Origin: Ardenticatena maritima
GTDB taxonomy: Bacteria > Chloroflexota > Anaerolineae > Ardenticatenales > Ardenticatenaceae
Assembly: GCF_001306175.1 (NCBI RefSeq)
Contig: NZ_LGKN01000004.1
Location: 620,001-684,000, forward strand
Direction of reading: 5' to 3'
Length of the DNA stretch: 64,000 nt
Part shown: one piece after another, positions 9,113 through 17,047 of the stretch
Position numbering within the stretch: position 1 is the stretch's first letter
Layout: each line of letters starts with the position of its first letter
Notes under the pieces: model-generated
The model's database searches: none
The model's input: only the letters and a program-made list of their open reading frames with translations
What the model was told of the DNA's origin: nothing
Translations under genes and position numbers: made by a program

Positions 9113-10033
9113 TTACCCCGTCGTCGTCGGTACAGGGGTGGGTTGCGGTTCGCCCAATACGGGCATACCGCTCTGTGCATCGAGATAGATTTCACGCGAC
9201 AATACTTCACCAGATTCGCCCAGCACGCCAATATCCACACCATTGACAAAGACATGCGTACCGCCGGCGTTCCCTGTGCGCAAGAACAGACGTTCACGCC
9301 CCACCCATTCCTGCGTATCGCCGGACTGCAAAAGCCCCTCGAACACCTTTTCACCATCCACTTCTACCAACAGCCACACATCCTGCTCAGCCACCACACG
9401 CACTTGCAGCCCATCCACCACGGGCGGGGCTTCGGCTTCGCCCGGTGTGGGGGTTGGCGTGCGTGGTGGGCGCGTGGCGGTGGGCACAGGGGTAGCCGTC
9501 GGTGTGGGAGTTGGGGTCGGTGTGGTGATGGTTTCCCCCCCTTGTGAGCCACTGCCGGCAATCAGGACGGTCGGCGTCGGTGTGGGCGTAGCAACGGTTT
9601 CCGCTCCCAACAAGCCAGCCAACCCCAAACGGTCGAACCACTCGCTCCGCTGGGGGTAGAACCACATCAGCGCGCCCAACACCGCCAACACCCCAATCAC
9701 AAGCCCCACGGCGGAAAGCAAACGCCCCCACGGAACAGGCGAGGGCGCAAGCGGCTCATCAATCTCACGATCAACGCTAAACTGCTCGGCTGTCAGCACC
9801 TCAATTTTGGGAGCCCCCAACGCCGCCATCAACGCCTCTGGGTCAAGCCCCACTGTACGCGCAAAGTTGCGCACAAATCCGCGCGCCACAACGTCATCCG
9901 GCAACGCGGCAAAGTTATCTTGCTCAATCGCTTCCAGATATTCCAAACGAATGCGCGTTTCAGCGGCGACATCTTCGAGCGAAAGCCCTCGCGCTTCGCG
10001 CGCTTCTCGTAATTGCTGTCCAATGCTTGCCAT
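9113..10033 (-). CDS. RodZ-like membrane-anchored helix-turn-helix protein
   Basis: 306 residues from the ATG at 10033, which has GGAGAG 7 nt upstream. The first ~70 residues form an Xre-type HTH_25 domain (IGQQLREAREARGLSLEDVA, then TRIRLEYLEAIE). A single transmembrane helix lies at about residues 110-130. An extracytoplasmic Pro/Thr-rich low-complexity linker (TPTPTPT repeats) and a C-terminal beta-rich DUF4115 domain follow. This order matches RodZ, the cytoskeleton linker that ties MreB to wall synthesis. No mre genes are in the window. It is co-transcribed with rimO and divergent from the LCP gene, whose product also acts at the wall. Confidence 0.87.
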   Translation of the reverse strand: MASIGQQLREAREARGLSLEDVAAETRIRLEYLEAIEQDNFAALPDDVVARGFVRNFARTVGLDPEALMAALGAPKIEVLTAEQFSVDREIDEPLAPSPVPWGRLLSAVGLVIGVLAVLGALMWFYPQRSEWFDRLGLAGLLGAETVATPTPTPTVLIAGSGSQGGETITTPTPTPTPTATPVPTATRPPRTPTPTPGEAEAPPVVDGLQVRVVAEQDVWLLVEVDGEKVFEGLLQSGDTQEWVGRERLFLRTGNAGGTHVFVNGVDIGVLGESGEVLSREIYLDAQSGMPVLGEPQPTPVPTTTG

Positions 10034-10075
10034 GCGGGTTCTCTCCACATGATATTGTCAGGTTTGCGGCAGCGA

Positions 10076-10103
10076 AGTATAAGTGAGAAAAGCGAAAAAC
10101 CAA
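10076..10103 (-). promoter_or_regulatory. Predicted sigma-70 promoter for the rodZ-like/rimO unit
   Basis: On the minus strand, TTGGTT (10103-10098), a 16-nt spacer and TATACT (10081-10076) lie about 43 nt upstream of the start codon. Confidence 0.6.
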
Positions 10104-10189
10104 ATATCATCTCCTCACCTTCCTTCAAAATCGCCAAAAATTTTTTCAGAATTGGCCGAACCCGCCCCGTTCGCCTTCATCTTTATTGA

Positions 10190-10218
10190 TTGGCGCTCCG
10201 CCTTGCGTATGCTATACT
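10190..10218 (+). promoter_or_regulatory. Predicted sigma-70 promoter for the LCP gene
   Basis: TTGGCG (10190-10195), a 17-nt spacer and TATACT (10213-10218) lie about 36 nt upstream of the LCP start. Confidence 0.65.
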
Positions 10219-10254
10219 CTCGCGCTGTGAAATCTCTCACGAGTCGGGTCGCCT

Positions 10255-11475
10255 ATGCAAAAAAGTGTTCAACAACCGCAACGAAAAATCGTATCGGATC
10301 AAGGACTTCCCTGGTTCGATATTTTTATGGCCTCGCTTCTGGTGCTCTTTATTGTCGCGGGGCTTTTTACCACATTCCTGACCTACAAAGCCGCACGGCA
10401 CATCGTTGCAACAGCCAACCTGCCTTTTGCGACGGTCGCCACAGGCGCCTCATCTTCCCAAGGGCAAGGAACAACAGCCGGTCCCATCTCGCTTCCCTCA
10501 ATCTCTTTTGGGAGCGAAGAGAACGAGCAACTCTCGATTGCCGACCTGCAAGAGCCGCTCACCATCCTGGTTTTAGGGGTGGACAAGCGGGATGAAGCCG
10601 AACGCACATGGCGCAGTGATACCATCATCTTGGTGCGGATTGACCCCCAGACGAAAAGCGCCGCCATGCTCTCCATCCCGCGCGATTTGTACGTCACCAT
10701 CCCCGACTACGGCTTTGGCGAGCAACTGAATCGCATCAACACGGCTTTCTTCTTTGGCGAAGCCTACGACTACCCCGGTGGGGGGCCGGCGCTGGTGAAA
10801 CAAACCATTCGCCGCAACTTTGGGATTACTGTTGATCGGTACGTGGTGGTTGATTTCGACGCCTTCCGCAAAATTATCGACTTGATTGGCGGCATTGACA
10901 TTGAAGTCCCCGAACGCATTGTTGACCCCTACTATCCCACTGAGGACTATGGGTACATGCGGGTGGAGTTCGAGCCGGGGTTGCAACACATGGATGGCGA
11001 GCGTGCGCTGATTTACGCGCGCACGCGCCATTCGGGGAGCGATTTTGACCGCGCCGAGCGTCAGCAACAGGTCATTCTGGCCGTGCGCGATAAGGTGCTC
11101 AGTTTTGGCATCCTGACGAGCCTCACGCCGCGCCGTCTCTACCAAATGGCAAACACAGTCTACAGCAGTATCGAAACCGATATGACGATTGACGAGATGA
11201 TTGCATTGGCGCGCTTGGGGAGCGAGATTGACGCCGCGAATATCCGGCGCGGCATTATCGGGCCCAACTTCGTATACGACCTGAAACTGGAAGGCTTGGG
11301 CGATGTGCTCCAACCACGTTGGGACAAAATTTACCCGTATGTGCAAGAAACATTGGGCATTTCGGAACTCTTGCCCATTGCACCATCGCCCACCCCACCG
11401 CCCACACCAACACCCGACCCCTTCGCCACGCCAACCAGCGAGCCAGTGGCGACGCCATCCGTTGAAACACCATAA
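10255..11475 (+). CDS. LytR-CpsA-Psr (LCP) family cell-envelope phosphotransferase
   Basis: 406 residues with one N-terminal transmembrane helix (about 22-44). The LCP catalytic domain (about 105-330) shows VLGVDKRDE, RSDTIILVRIDP and LSIPRDLYV, plus the later ALIYARTRHSGSDFDRAERQQ block with the conserved Arg/Asp residues. The family moves polyprenyl-phosphate-linked glycopolymers onto peptidoglycan or surface proteins outside the membrane. The C-terminus is a Pro/Thr-rich tail. The gene is single, with its own promoter and a shared downstream terminator. The attached polymer cannot be told from sequence; the window encodes several envelope glycosyltransferases. Confidence 0.93.
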   Translation: MQKSVQQPQRKIVSDQGLPWFDIFMASLLVLFIVAGLFTTFLTYKAARHIVATANLPFATVATGASSSQGQGTTAGPISLPSISFGSEENEQLSIADLQEPLTILVLGVDKRDEAERTWRSDTIILVRIDPQTKSAAMLSIPRDLYVTIPDYGFGEQLNRINTAFFFGEAYDYPGGGPALVKQTIRRNFGITVDRYVVVDFDAFRKIIDLIGGIDIEVPERIVDPYYPTEDYGYMRVEFEPGLQHMDGERALIYARTRHSGSDFDRAERQQQVILAVRDKVLSFGILTSLTPRRLYQMANTVYSSIETDMTIDEMIALARLGSEIDAANIRRGIIGPNFVYDLKLEGLGDVLQPRWDKIYPYVQETLGISELLPIAPSPTPPPTPTPDPFATPTSEPVATPSVETP

Positions 11476-11490
11476 CGCCTTGTGCAAGAA

Positions 11491-11519
11491 AAAAGCCCCG
11501 CTCGGCGAGCGGGGCTTTT
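11491..11519. terminator. Bidirectional intrinsic terminator
   Basis: Perfect 13-bp stem (11491-11503 with 11507-11519), a 3-nt loop, and A/T runs on both sides. It separates the convergent LCP and JAMM genes. Confidence 0.92.
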
Positions 11520-11532
11520 CGCTGCGTGGCGC

Positions 11533-11982
11533 TTACTCGTCCTCAATTTCAATGTGGACTTCTTCAATCGTATCAGGATCGGGCAAGAGAAAGCCGCGAA
11601 TCACCGGTCGCGTCTCATCCGCCAGCGAGATGATGTAGTAAATCGTATCCGGGTAGAGCGGCTGGTTGTCGAACGGGTCAAACGCCAGCCCACGGTCGGT
11701 TTCCGAAGGATAGGCTTGTGTGGCGGGATGGCTGTGATAGATACCATGCAACTGCCACCCGCGCGATTCCATCTCGCGAAAGGCTTGCAACTGCGCGTGG
11801 GGGTCCATGTGGTAGGTGATGATTTTGTTTGTAGCAATGTTGGGCACACGAAACAACGCCACGGGACGCCCCGAAGCATCCCCCGCCACCAAGCCGCAAA
11901 TCTCTTCCGGTTTGCCCTCACGCGCATGGGCAATCATCTGCTCTGCAATTGTCCGCGGCAAATACACCGTTTTCGCACTCAT
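11533..11982 (-). CDS. JAMM/MPN+ family metalloprotease
   Basis: 149 residues. It has the full JAMM zinc signature: Glu in the PEEICGL segment (about residues 25-31), then HSHP (His-x-His), ten residues and the Asp of SETD. The Ser of PSETD is also present. Bacterial JAMM proteins cleave isopeptide or C-terminal bonds, for example of ubiquitin-like sulfur carriers. No sulfur-carrier gene is adjacent. It overlaps the end of asd by 4 nt (ATGA), so translation is probably coupled. Why a JAMM protease is coupled to aspartate-semialdehyde dehydrogenase is not evident. Substrate unknown. Confidence 0.9.
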   Translation of the reverse strand: MSAKTVYLPRTIAEQMIAHAREGKPEEICGLVAGDASGRPVALFRVPNIATNKIITYHMDPHAQLQAFREMESRGWQLHGIYHSHPATQAYPSETDRGLAFDPFDNQPLYPDTIYYIISLADETRPVIRGFLLPDPDTIEEVHIEIEDE

Positions 11983-13031
11983 GCCACAAACCCCTCGGCT
12001 TTCAACAATTCGCCATTGAGCAGCGCCGCGGCTGCCGCGCCGCGTTCCGTGTTGTGCCCCAACACCACAAACTTCACATCAAACAATGGGCACTCACGAA
12101 TGCGCCCCACGGTAATCGCCATACCGCCCGCCGCATCACGGTCGCGCACCGGTTGCGGCCGGTCGTCCTCTTCACGCACCACAATCGGCGTCGGTGCGGC
12201 GCTCGGCAAATTCAATTCTTGCGGCTTACCACGGAACGCCCGCAAAACCTCGGCCACCTCCGCGGGCGTCGCCTGCTGCTTCAGCTTGACGCTCACGCAA
12301 AGCATATGGCCGTCACGTGTCGCAACACGGTTTGCCTGCGCACTAATCGCAATAGGCGCCGCCTCAACCGTATCATCCGAAAGCGTGCCCAACATTTTGA
12401 GCGGTTCGCTTTCAATTTTGGGCTCTTCCCCACTGATGAATGGAATCACGTTGTCCACAATATCCAGCGAAGCAACGCCGGGATACCCCGCCCCACTAAT
12501 CGCCTGCATCGTGACGACAAAGACTTGTTCCACACCAAAAGCATCTTGCAACGGTTTCAGAGCGAGTGTGAGCGGAATGGCAACACAATTTGCATTCGTC
12601 ACAATCCCGCCCGTCCACCCGCGTTGGCGTTGCTGAACATGCAACAACGCCAGGTGGTCTGGGTTCACCTCGGGCAACACCAGCGGCACATCAGCGTGCA
12701 TGCGATAATTGCGCGCATTGCTGGACACAAACGCCCCAGCCTGGGCAAACGCCGCTTCAATGTCCGCCGCAATGCTGGACGGCAACGCCGAAAAAACCAA
12801 TTTCGCCGGCACATGCGCCGGGTCGCTGGGCTGAACAATCATGTCGGCAACCTGCGGCGGCGGATCACCGGGAAGCCGCCATCGCACCACATCAGCATAC
12901 CGTTTCCCTTCCGAGCGCGCCGAGCCCGTCAATGCCACCACCTCAAACCAGGGGTGGTCAGCCAGCCGGCGCACGAGGCGCTGCCCAACAAGCCCTGTTG
13001 CCCCCAGAACGGCCACCGGAATCTTCGCCAT
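11979..13031 (-). CDS. asd: Aspartate-semialdehyde dehydrogenase
   Basis: 350 residues, normal for the family. It reduces aspartyl phosphate to aspartate semialdehyde with NADPH, at the branch to lysine/diaminopimelate, threonine and methionine. The N-terminal Rossmann motif is VAVLGATGLVGQ. The catalytic Cys lies in TNANCVAIPL. The substrate-binding segment GAGYPGVASLDIVDN and the later LCVSVKLKQQATPAEV sequence resemble the archaeal-type branch rather than the E. coli type. The start has AGGAGG 5 nt upstream. It is the first gene of a two-gene unit with the JAMM protease. Confidence 0.93.
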   Translation of the reverse strand: MAKIPVAVLGATGLVGQRLVRRLADHPWFEVVALTGSARSEGKRYADVVRWRLPGDPPPQVADMIVQPSDPAHVPAKLVFSALPSSIAADIEAAFAQAGAFVSSNARNYRMHADVPLVLPEVNPDHLALLHVQQRQRGWTGGIVTNANCVAIPLTLALKPLQDAFGVEQVFVVTMQAISGAGYPGVASLDIVDNVIPFISGEEPKIESEPLKMLGTLSDDTVEAAPIAISAQANRVATRDGHMLCVSVKLKQQATPAEVAEVLRAFRGKPQELNLPSAAPTPIVVREEDDRPQPVRDRDAAGGMAITVGRIRECPLFDVKFVVLGHNTERGAAAAALLNGELLKAEGFVA

Positions 13032-13061
13032 AACCCCTCCTTTTCATCAAAATTGGCATAG

Positions 13062-13092
13062 AAAAAGCCGGACGTCTTGGGAGACGTCCGGC
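13062..13092 (-). terminator. Intrinsic terminator of the TPR gene
   Basis: Stem GCCGGACGTCT (13067-13077) with AGACGTCCGGC (13082-13092), followed on the minus strand by a TTTTTC run. Confidence 0.88.
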
Positions 13093-13143
13093 GCCGTTGC
13101 TCACGCCTACAGTATAGAGAAATCGGGCGAAAAGGCGAAACCG

Positions 13144-13704
13144 TCAAACAGCCGTGATGGGGTCAATAACGCCAATGGTCAGCAAAAGCATGAGGATCAC
13201 GCCCAGCGCCAAGAACCCCAACAAAACCAGTGTCGCGATACGGTACGGCGCATCGGGCGCTGCAAAAAATTCACGAATATCAAACCCCGTGGACGTTTCC
13301 AAAGCGGGACCCGAAAGCAAGCCGGTTCCAGGGCGTTCTTCCTCATCGGTGTGCAATTGCGCCCGCAATTGCGCTTCAATGCTCGAAAAACCCGCTTCTT
13401 CCGCCGCTGAAGTGGGTTGCGCTTCCAGTTCGGCGATTTGTTGTTCCGCCCACGCCAGCCCACGCCGTGCACGTTCATTCAGAGGGTCAATTTCAAGCGC
13501 ACGTTCCAGGCAATACTTCGTTTCATACGGGTCGTCCATCACACCGGCAAGCCATAGCCATGCTTCGGCGTTGTTGGGGTCAATATCCACAGCCGCCTGA
13601 AGGTATTGGCGCGCTTCCTCACGACGCTCATTGCGTGCGGCTTCGCGTCCACGCGCGAGCAATTCTTGCACACGTTGCGTCACATCGCCTTCATCCATGA
13701 CCAT
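13144..13704 (-). CDS. TPR-repeat protein with C-terminal membrane anchor
   Basis: 186 residues from the ATG at 13704, 6 nt after an AAGGAG site. The 27 codons further upstream in frame lack such a signal. Residues ~10-90 hold about two tetratricopeptide repeats (AVDIDPNNAEAWLWLAGV, then ALEIDPLNERARRGLAWAE). An acidic linker and one C-terminal transmembrane helix (about 155-180) follow. It is probably a tail-anchored cytoplasmic scaffold; partner unknown. It forms its own unit between the tRNA cluster, which is divergent, and asd. Confidence 0.85.
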   Translation of the reverse strand: MVMDEGDVTQRVQELLARGREAARNERREEARQYLQAAVDIDPNNAEAWLWLAGVMDDPYETKYCLERALEIDPLNERARRGLAWAEQQIAELEAQPTSAAEEAGFSSIEAQLRAQLHTDEEERPGTGLLSGPALETSTGFDIREFFAAPDAPYRIATLVLLGFLALGVILMLLLTIGVIDPITAV

Positions 13705-13814
13705 GGGGAACTCCTTTTGTCCGCTCGTTTCTTCTGGCTGGTGGGATGATACCACGAGGACTTGCGAGGAGCAAGGTTTTGGCACGGTGTGCGGATATGA
13801 CCCTCAGCCCAAAT

Positions 13815-13843
13815 TTGACACAAAACGGGAACATTGCTATTGT
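13815..13843 (+). promoter_or_regulatory. Predicted promoter of tRNA-Trp
   Basis: TTGACA (13815-13820), 17-nt spacer, TATTGT (13838-13843), ending 15 nt before the tRNA. Confidence 0.7.
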
Positions 13844-13858
13844 ATCGGCGCTTTGCCC

Positions 13859-13931
<73 letters not shown>

Positions 13932-13938
13932 CTTCGTT

Positions 13939-13966
13939 TTGAAAATAGCGTTGCTCTTGCTAAAAT
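13939..13966 (+). promoter_or_regulatory. Predicted promoter of tRNA-Gly
   Basis: TTGAAA (13939-13944), 16-nt spacer, TAAAAT (13961-13966), 14 nt before the tRNA. tRNA-Gly and tRNA-Gln may share it. Confidence 0.55.
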
Positions 13967-13980
13967 AGGGACGTTGATAA

Positions 13981-14052
<72 letters not shown>

Positions 14053-14089
14053 CTCTGCTGGAAAACAGAAAAGCAGATGGGTTTATCGA

Positions 14090-14161
14090 TCGGGGGTCGT
14101 CTAATCGGCAAGACAGCGGACTTTGGATCCGCCAATCCAGGTTCGAGTCCTGGCCCCCGAG
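14090..14161 (+). tRNA. tRNA-Gln (TTG)
   Basis: Acceptor TCGGGGG pairs with CCCCCGA, discriminator G. The anticodon stem GCGGA/TCCGC encloses loop CTTTGGA (anticodon TTG). The T-arm has GGTTCGAGTCC. It lies 37 nt after tRNA-Gly and 21 nt before the next ORF, so the ORF may share this transcript. Confidence 0.95.
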
Positions 14162-14182
14162 TTTTTTATGGAGTAGAGGCTT

Positions 14183-14530
14183 ATGTTCCGAAATAACGTG
14201 TTCCTGTTCCCACATCGCATTACACGCACACTCGCCAACTTGCGGGGTCCTAAGTGGAAGGAACTGGTTGAGAGCGTCGCACAAAAAGAAGAAACCGACC
14301 CCGAGGCGTTGGCATTCCAGCTGATGATGGTGCAATTATGTGGGTGTTTGAAATGTCAGCCCGGCTCTTACAAACTTTCCTTGGGCTGTCAGACCTGTGC
14401 ATCACGTACCATCAGCAGCCTGAGCGGAACCGACGCTGCCCTTCTTCGCCGCTATCGCAAAGCCCAGGAAGAAGTGAATGAGTTTCTGGCACTACGTCAT
14501 CAACAATCATCCGAGAACGTGATGGCGTAA
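14183..14530 (+). CDS. Small cysteine-rich conserved hypothetical protein
   Basis: 115 residues. I do not recognise the family. The ATG follows TAGAGG by 5 nt. The central region carries a dense cysteine cluster (CGCLKC, then GCQTC about 15 residues on), typical of a zinc ribbon or small Fe-S site. Flanking regions are helical and charged, with no signal peptide or membrane segment, so it is probably cytoplasmic. It lies directly behind tRNA-Gln and ends at a strong terminator, so it may be read from the tRNA transcript. A role in RNA or tRNA biology is guilt by association only. Confidence 0.78.
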   Translation: MFRNNVFLFPHRITRTLANLRGPKWKELVESVAQKEETDPEALAFQLMMVQLCGCLKCQPGSYKLSLGCQTCASRTISSLSGTDAALLRRYRKAQEEVNEFLALRHQQSSENVMA

Positions 14531-14590
14531 AAAGGTTTGAGGCCATGTGCCATTCAGTTTTCATACACAAGCGAGAATACACGATTGTAT

Positions 14591-14624
14591 AAAAAGCGGC
14601 CTTGCCCTGTGCAGGCCGCTTTTT
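14591..14624 (+). terminator. Intrinsic terminator after the Cys-rich gene
   Basis: 12-bp stem AAAAAGCGGCCT (14591-14602) with AGGCCGCTTTTT (14613-14624). Confidence 0.9.
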
Positions 14625-14652
14625 GCTTATCAAGCGAAGAGGGAGTCAAGTC

Positions 14653-15156
14653 ATGGCTGGTGTGCTTGTGCTCAACGCCTCTTACGAACCACTCCATACC
14701 GTCTCTGTCAAGCGTGCCGTCGTCCTGCTGCTCAAAGAAAAAGCAGAACTGCTTGAAAGCGATGAGGCGTTCATCCATTCGGCGCATTTGAGCCTCCCAC
14801 GTCCGCTGGTCATTCGCCTGTATCGCTATGTTCATGTGCCGCGTCATTGGAGCGTTCCATTGACACGGCGCAACCTGCTGCTTCGGGACGAATTCACATG
14901 TCAATACTGCGGCAAGCAACCGGGGCTTGAACACTTGACGATTGACCATGTGGTGCCGCGCTCGCGCGGTGGGGAACATTCGTGGGAGAATTTGGTCGTC
15001 GCGTGTATTGCTTGCAATCGGCGCAAAGGCAATTACCTGCCGCATGAAATCGGCATGACATTGCTGCGTAAGCCTTTCCGCCCACGCTATTTTGGGCTGA
15101 CGTTGTTAGGCAATGGAAACGCGCCCGATATCTGGAAGAAATACATCTACGCCTAA
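14653..15156 (+). CDS. HNH endonuclease family protein
   Basis: 167 residues from the ATG at 14653, preceded by GAGGGAG. A longer in-frame start at 14602 lies inside the terminator hairpin and is rejected. The C-terminal half is an HNH nuclease fold with zinc-knuckle cysteines (CQYCG and CIACN) and DHVVPRSRGG as the HNH core. The N-terminal LVLNASYEPLHTVSVKRAV motif is typical of a widespread bacterial HNH group usually found alone, often near core genes, with unproven function. It is probably housekeeping DNA processing rather than part of a restriction system. Confidence 0.9.
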   Translation: MAGVLVLNASYEPLHTVSVKRAVVLLLKEKAELLESDEAFIHSAHLSLPRPLVIRLYRYVHVPRHWSVPLTRRNLLLRDEFTCQYCGKQPGLEHLTIDHVVPRSRGGEHSWENLVVACIACNRRKGNYLPHEIGMTLLRKPFRPRYFGLTLLGNGNAPDIWKKYIYA

Positions 15157-15159
15157 CCG

Positions 15160-15600
15160 CTACGATACGTGCGGCGGAAGCGTGGCGTTGACGAGCCACA
15201 AGAGGAAGATTGTCGCAATCAACCAGGCGGCAATCAACATCCAGGGGCTTTGATTGACAACCGCTGGCCCTTCGAGGAGTTTGCGCTCCGTCTCGCCCGA
15301 GGTTTTGACTTCTTCCAGTACGTAGTAGTACGTCACGCCAGGCACAACATTCGTATCAATAAAACGATATTGCGGATGGTTCTCCTCATCCGTCGTCGCC
15401 GGTATCATCTCCAACATCAGCGGTTCAAAAGGTCCTTCAGCCGACTGCCCCCGGTAAAGATAAAATCCTTGAACATCTGCATGTTCTGCATCCCAGGCCA
15501 CGGTAATAGAAGGCGTCAAAAGTCCAGTGCCCCACATTCCCAACAATGTCAATGCTGAAAGAAGAGCAATCAGCCATGTTTGGCGACGACGCAATGCCAT
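15160..15600 (-). CDS. Membrane-anchored protein with fibronectin III-like domain
   Basis: 146 residues from the ATG at 15600, 8 nt after AAAGGAG. Longer readings overlap the LuxR-type gene upstream. One N-terminal transmembrane or signal-anchor helix is followed by an extracytoplasmic beta-sandwich (VAWDAEHADVQGFYLYRG, then YYYVLEEV), which resembles a fibronectin type III fold. A second hydrophobic helix sits at the C-terminus. It is the last gene of the GT4/Wzz/LuxR unit and stops 3 nt from the convergent HNH gene. A role in surface polysaccharide assembly is suggested by position only. Confidence 0.78.
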   Translation of the reverse strand: MALRRRQTWLIALLSALTLLGMWGTGLLTPSITVAWDAEHADVQGFYLYRGQSAEGPFEPLMLEMIPATTDEENHPQYRFIDTNVVPGVTYYYVLEEVKTSGETERKLLEGPAVVNQSPWMLIAAWLIATIFLLWLVNATLPPHVS

Positions 15601-15616
15601 ACGGGATACTCCTTTC

Positions 15617-16324
15617 TCACGATAAAATCTCATCCATACTGACAAGATTATGTTTGAGAGCAAAAAGCAAGAGCTCTACACGATTATTCATGTCAAGTTT
15701 GTTGAAAATAGACGTAAAATGGTGCCGCACGGTCGATTCGCTAATGGACATTCGTTCAGCAATATCGCGATTTTTCAAACCTTTGGCCAACCAACGAATG
15801 ACTTCACGTTCACGGTCCGTCAAAGATTCGATTTTCTCCTGTGTTTTATCTTTCGAGGTCCCCATTTCCGAGCGTGTGAGGCTATTCAAGACCACAGCCG
15901 TCAATGCGCGATCAAGCCAAAGTTCGCCCTCAAAGACTTTGTAAATTGCACGGCTCAGGAGCATCAAAGGCATACGAGAGGGCACCACACCGACCACCCC
16001 CCGCAAGACCGCTTCGTGTACCAATTGCCGTGTTTCATGCTCGGTATACGTTACTAAAATAACTTTTGCATCGAGCGCCACAAATGCTTCGATCAAGTCC
16101 AGGCATCTAGTGGTTTCTTTGACGGGCGGCAGAAACAAAACCACCTCGGGATGAAACTGTTGGACTTGCTCTAAAAGCGTGTTTGAGTCTTCTTCAGAAT
16201 ATTCCTGTGGGAGCACAAAATGGGCGACGTCCAGTTTATAGCGTTGTTGGAGCACGCTCGCCAACGCTTCCTGCAAAAATTGCAAAGGCCCACACACGGC
16301 TACACGTATTGCGGTTTCTGGCAT
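15617..16324 (-). CDS. LuxR/NarL-type regulator with degenerate receiver domain
   Basis: 235 residues; AGGAGG lies 5 nt before the ATG. The C-terminal ~65 residues form a clear LuxR helix-turn-helix (LTDREREVIRWLAKGLKNRD, then SESTVRHHFTSIFNKL). The N-terminal half has receiver-like length and pattern but lacks the phosphorylation residues: the acidic pocket reads VAVCGPLQF, and the usual Asp after beta-3 is replaced in VVLFLPPV. It is therefore probably an unphosphorylated pseudo-receiver that responds to protein or ligand binding. It lies between the Wzz-like gene and the FnIII-like gene, so it is likely the local regulator of this polysaccharide-type operon. Confidence 0.85.
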   Translation of the reverse strand: MPETAIRVAVCGPLQFLQEALASVLQQRYKLDVAHFVLPQEYSEEDSNTLLEQVQQFHPEVVLFLPPVKETTRCLDLIEAFVALDAKVILVTYTEHETRQLVHEAVLRGVVGVVPSRMPLMLLSRAIYKVFEGELWLDRALTAVVLNSLTRSEMGTSKDKTQEKIESLTDREREVIRWLAKGLKNRDIAERMSISESTVRHHFTSIFNKLDMNNRVELLLFALKHNLVSMDEILS

Positions 16325-16351
16325 TGGTACCTCCTTTTTGGCCTCCCCATC

Positions 16352-17047
16352 TCAACGCCAGCGCCGCGAGCGGCGTGGAATTTCACTCAGGAGCTGCGTT
16401 CTGGTATACCGTTCCACGTCGGTGCGTGAGCGAATGGTATCATCAAGGTATTCCCAGAGAAACGTAAACGCGACAGCAGCGATCAAAGCAAGCACGATAC
16501 GCAAAGGAATGTCCAGTTTCTGACGCAGCCCTCCCCCTACGGGAAAAGGACCATGTTGCCCCACGACAGCAATTTGCGTGCGTGTACCCCCAATCAACGG
16601 CAAAAACCGGTCGGCTTCGGATTCCAGGGTTGCCACAACAGCTTCACCAATACGCTCCAAGGCCTCAGGGGCTCCCCACGTGATGGTGATGGTCAAAATG
16701 CGGTGTTGTTTTTCAGCCACGGTTGCGCCTGCAATCGCCCCCGGTGGCACTTGCAAATCGCCCAAACGGGCGCTCACGGCTTGCGCAAAAGCGGTCTCAC
16801 TCACAATCACGCTCAAATCGTCGGCAATGTACTCGCTGGCTTGCGCAGCCGCCAAGCGGGGGTCTGTCTCCCAAGCCATTCCATCTTCTTCAAGCGGCTC
16901 CACGCCGACAACCAGCCGAATCACATACTGATACACAGGCGCCGGCGGCGTGTAGGTTAGCCAGCTCAATCCGCCCACTAATGCGGGCAAAACCACAAGC
17001 AACCACCAACGTCGCCGTAAAATATGCCAGTATTGGCGCAATTCCAT
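16352..17047 (-). CDS. Wzz/chain-length-determinant-like membrane protein
   Basis: 231 residues. The ATG at 17047 sits in a TGATG overlap with the upstream glycosyltransferase and follows GAGGAGG by 7 nt. Two transmembrane helices (about 16-34 and near 185-205) flank an extracytoplasmic domain, as in Wzz polysaccharide co-polymerases. It begins MELRQYWHILRRRWW, a typical Wzz start. There is no fused or adjacent tyrosine kinase. It probably sets chain length or supports export of a surface polysaccharide. Coupling to the GT4 gene supports this. Confidence 0.85.
   Translation of the reverse strand: MELRQYWHILRRRWWLLVVLPALVGGLSWLTYTPPAPVYQYVIRLVVGVEPLEEDGMAWETDPRLAAAQASEYIADDLSVIVSETAFAQAVSARLGDLQVPPGAIAGATVAEKQHRILTITITWGAPEALERIGEAVVATLESEADRFLPLIGGTRTQIAVVGQHGPFPVGGGLRQKLDIPLRIVLALIAAVAFTFLWEYLDDTIRSRTDVERYTRTQLLSEIPRRSRRWR

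Noticed and set aside
9420-9600. Short tandem-like repeats in the RodZ-like gene
   Set aside because: They are only the codons of a Pro/Thr-rich linker, not a CRISPR or mobile repeat.
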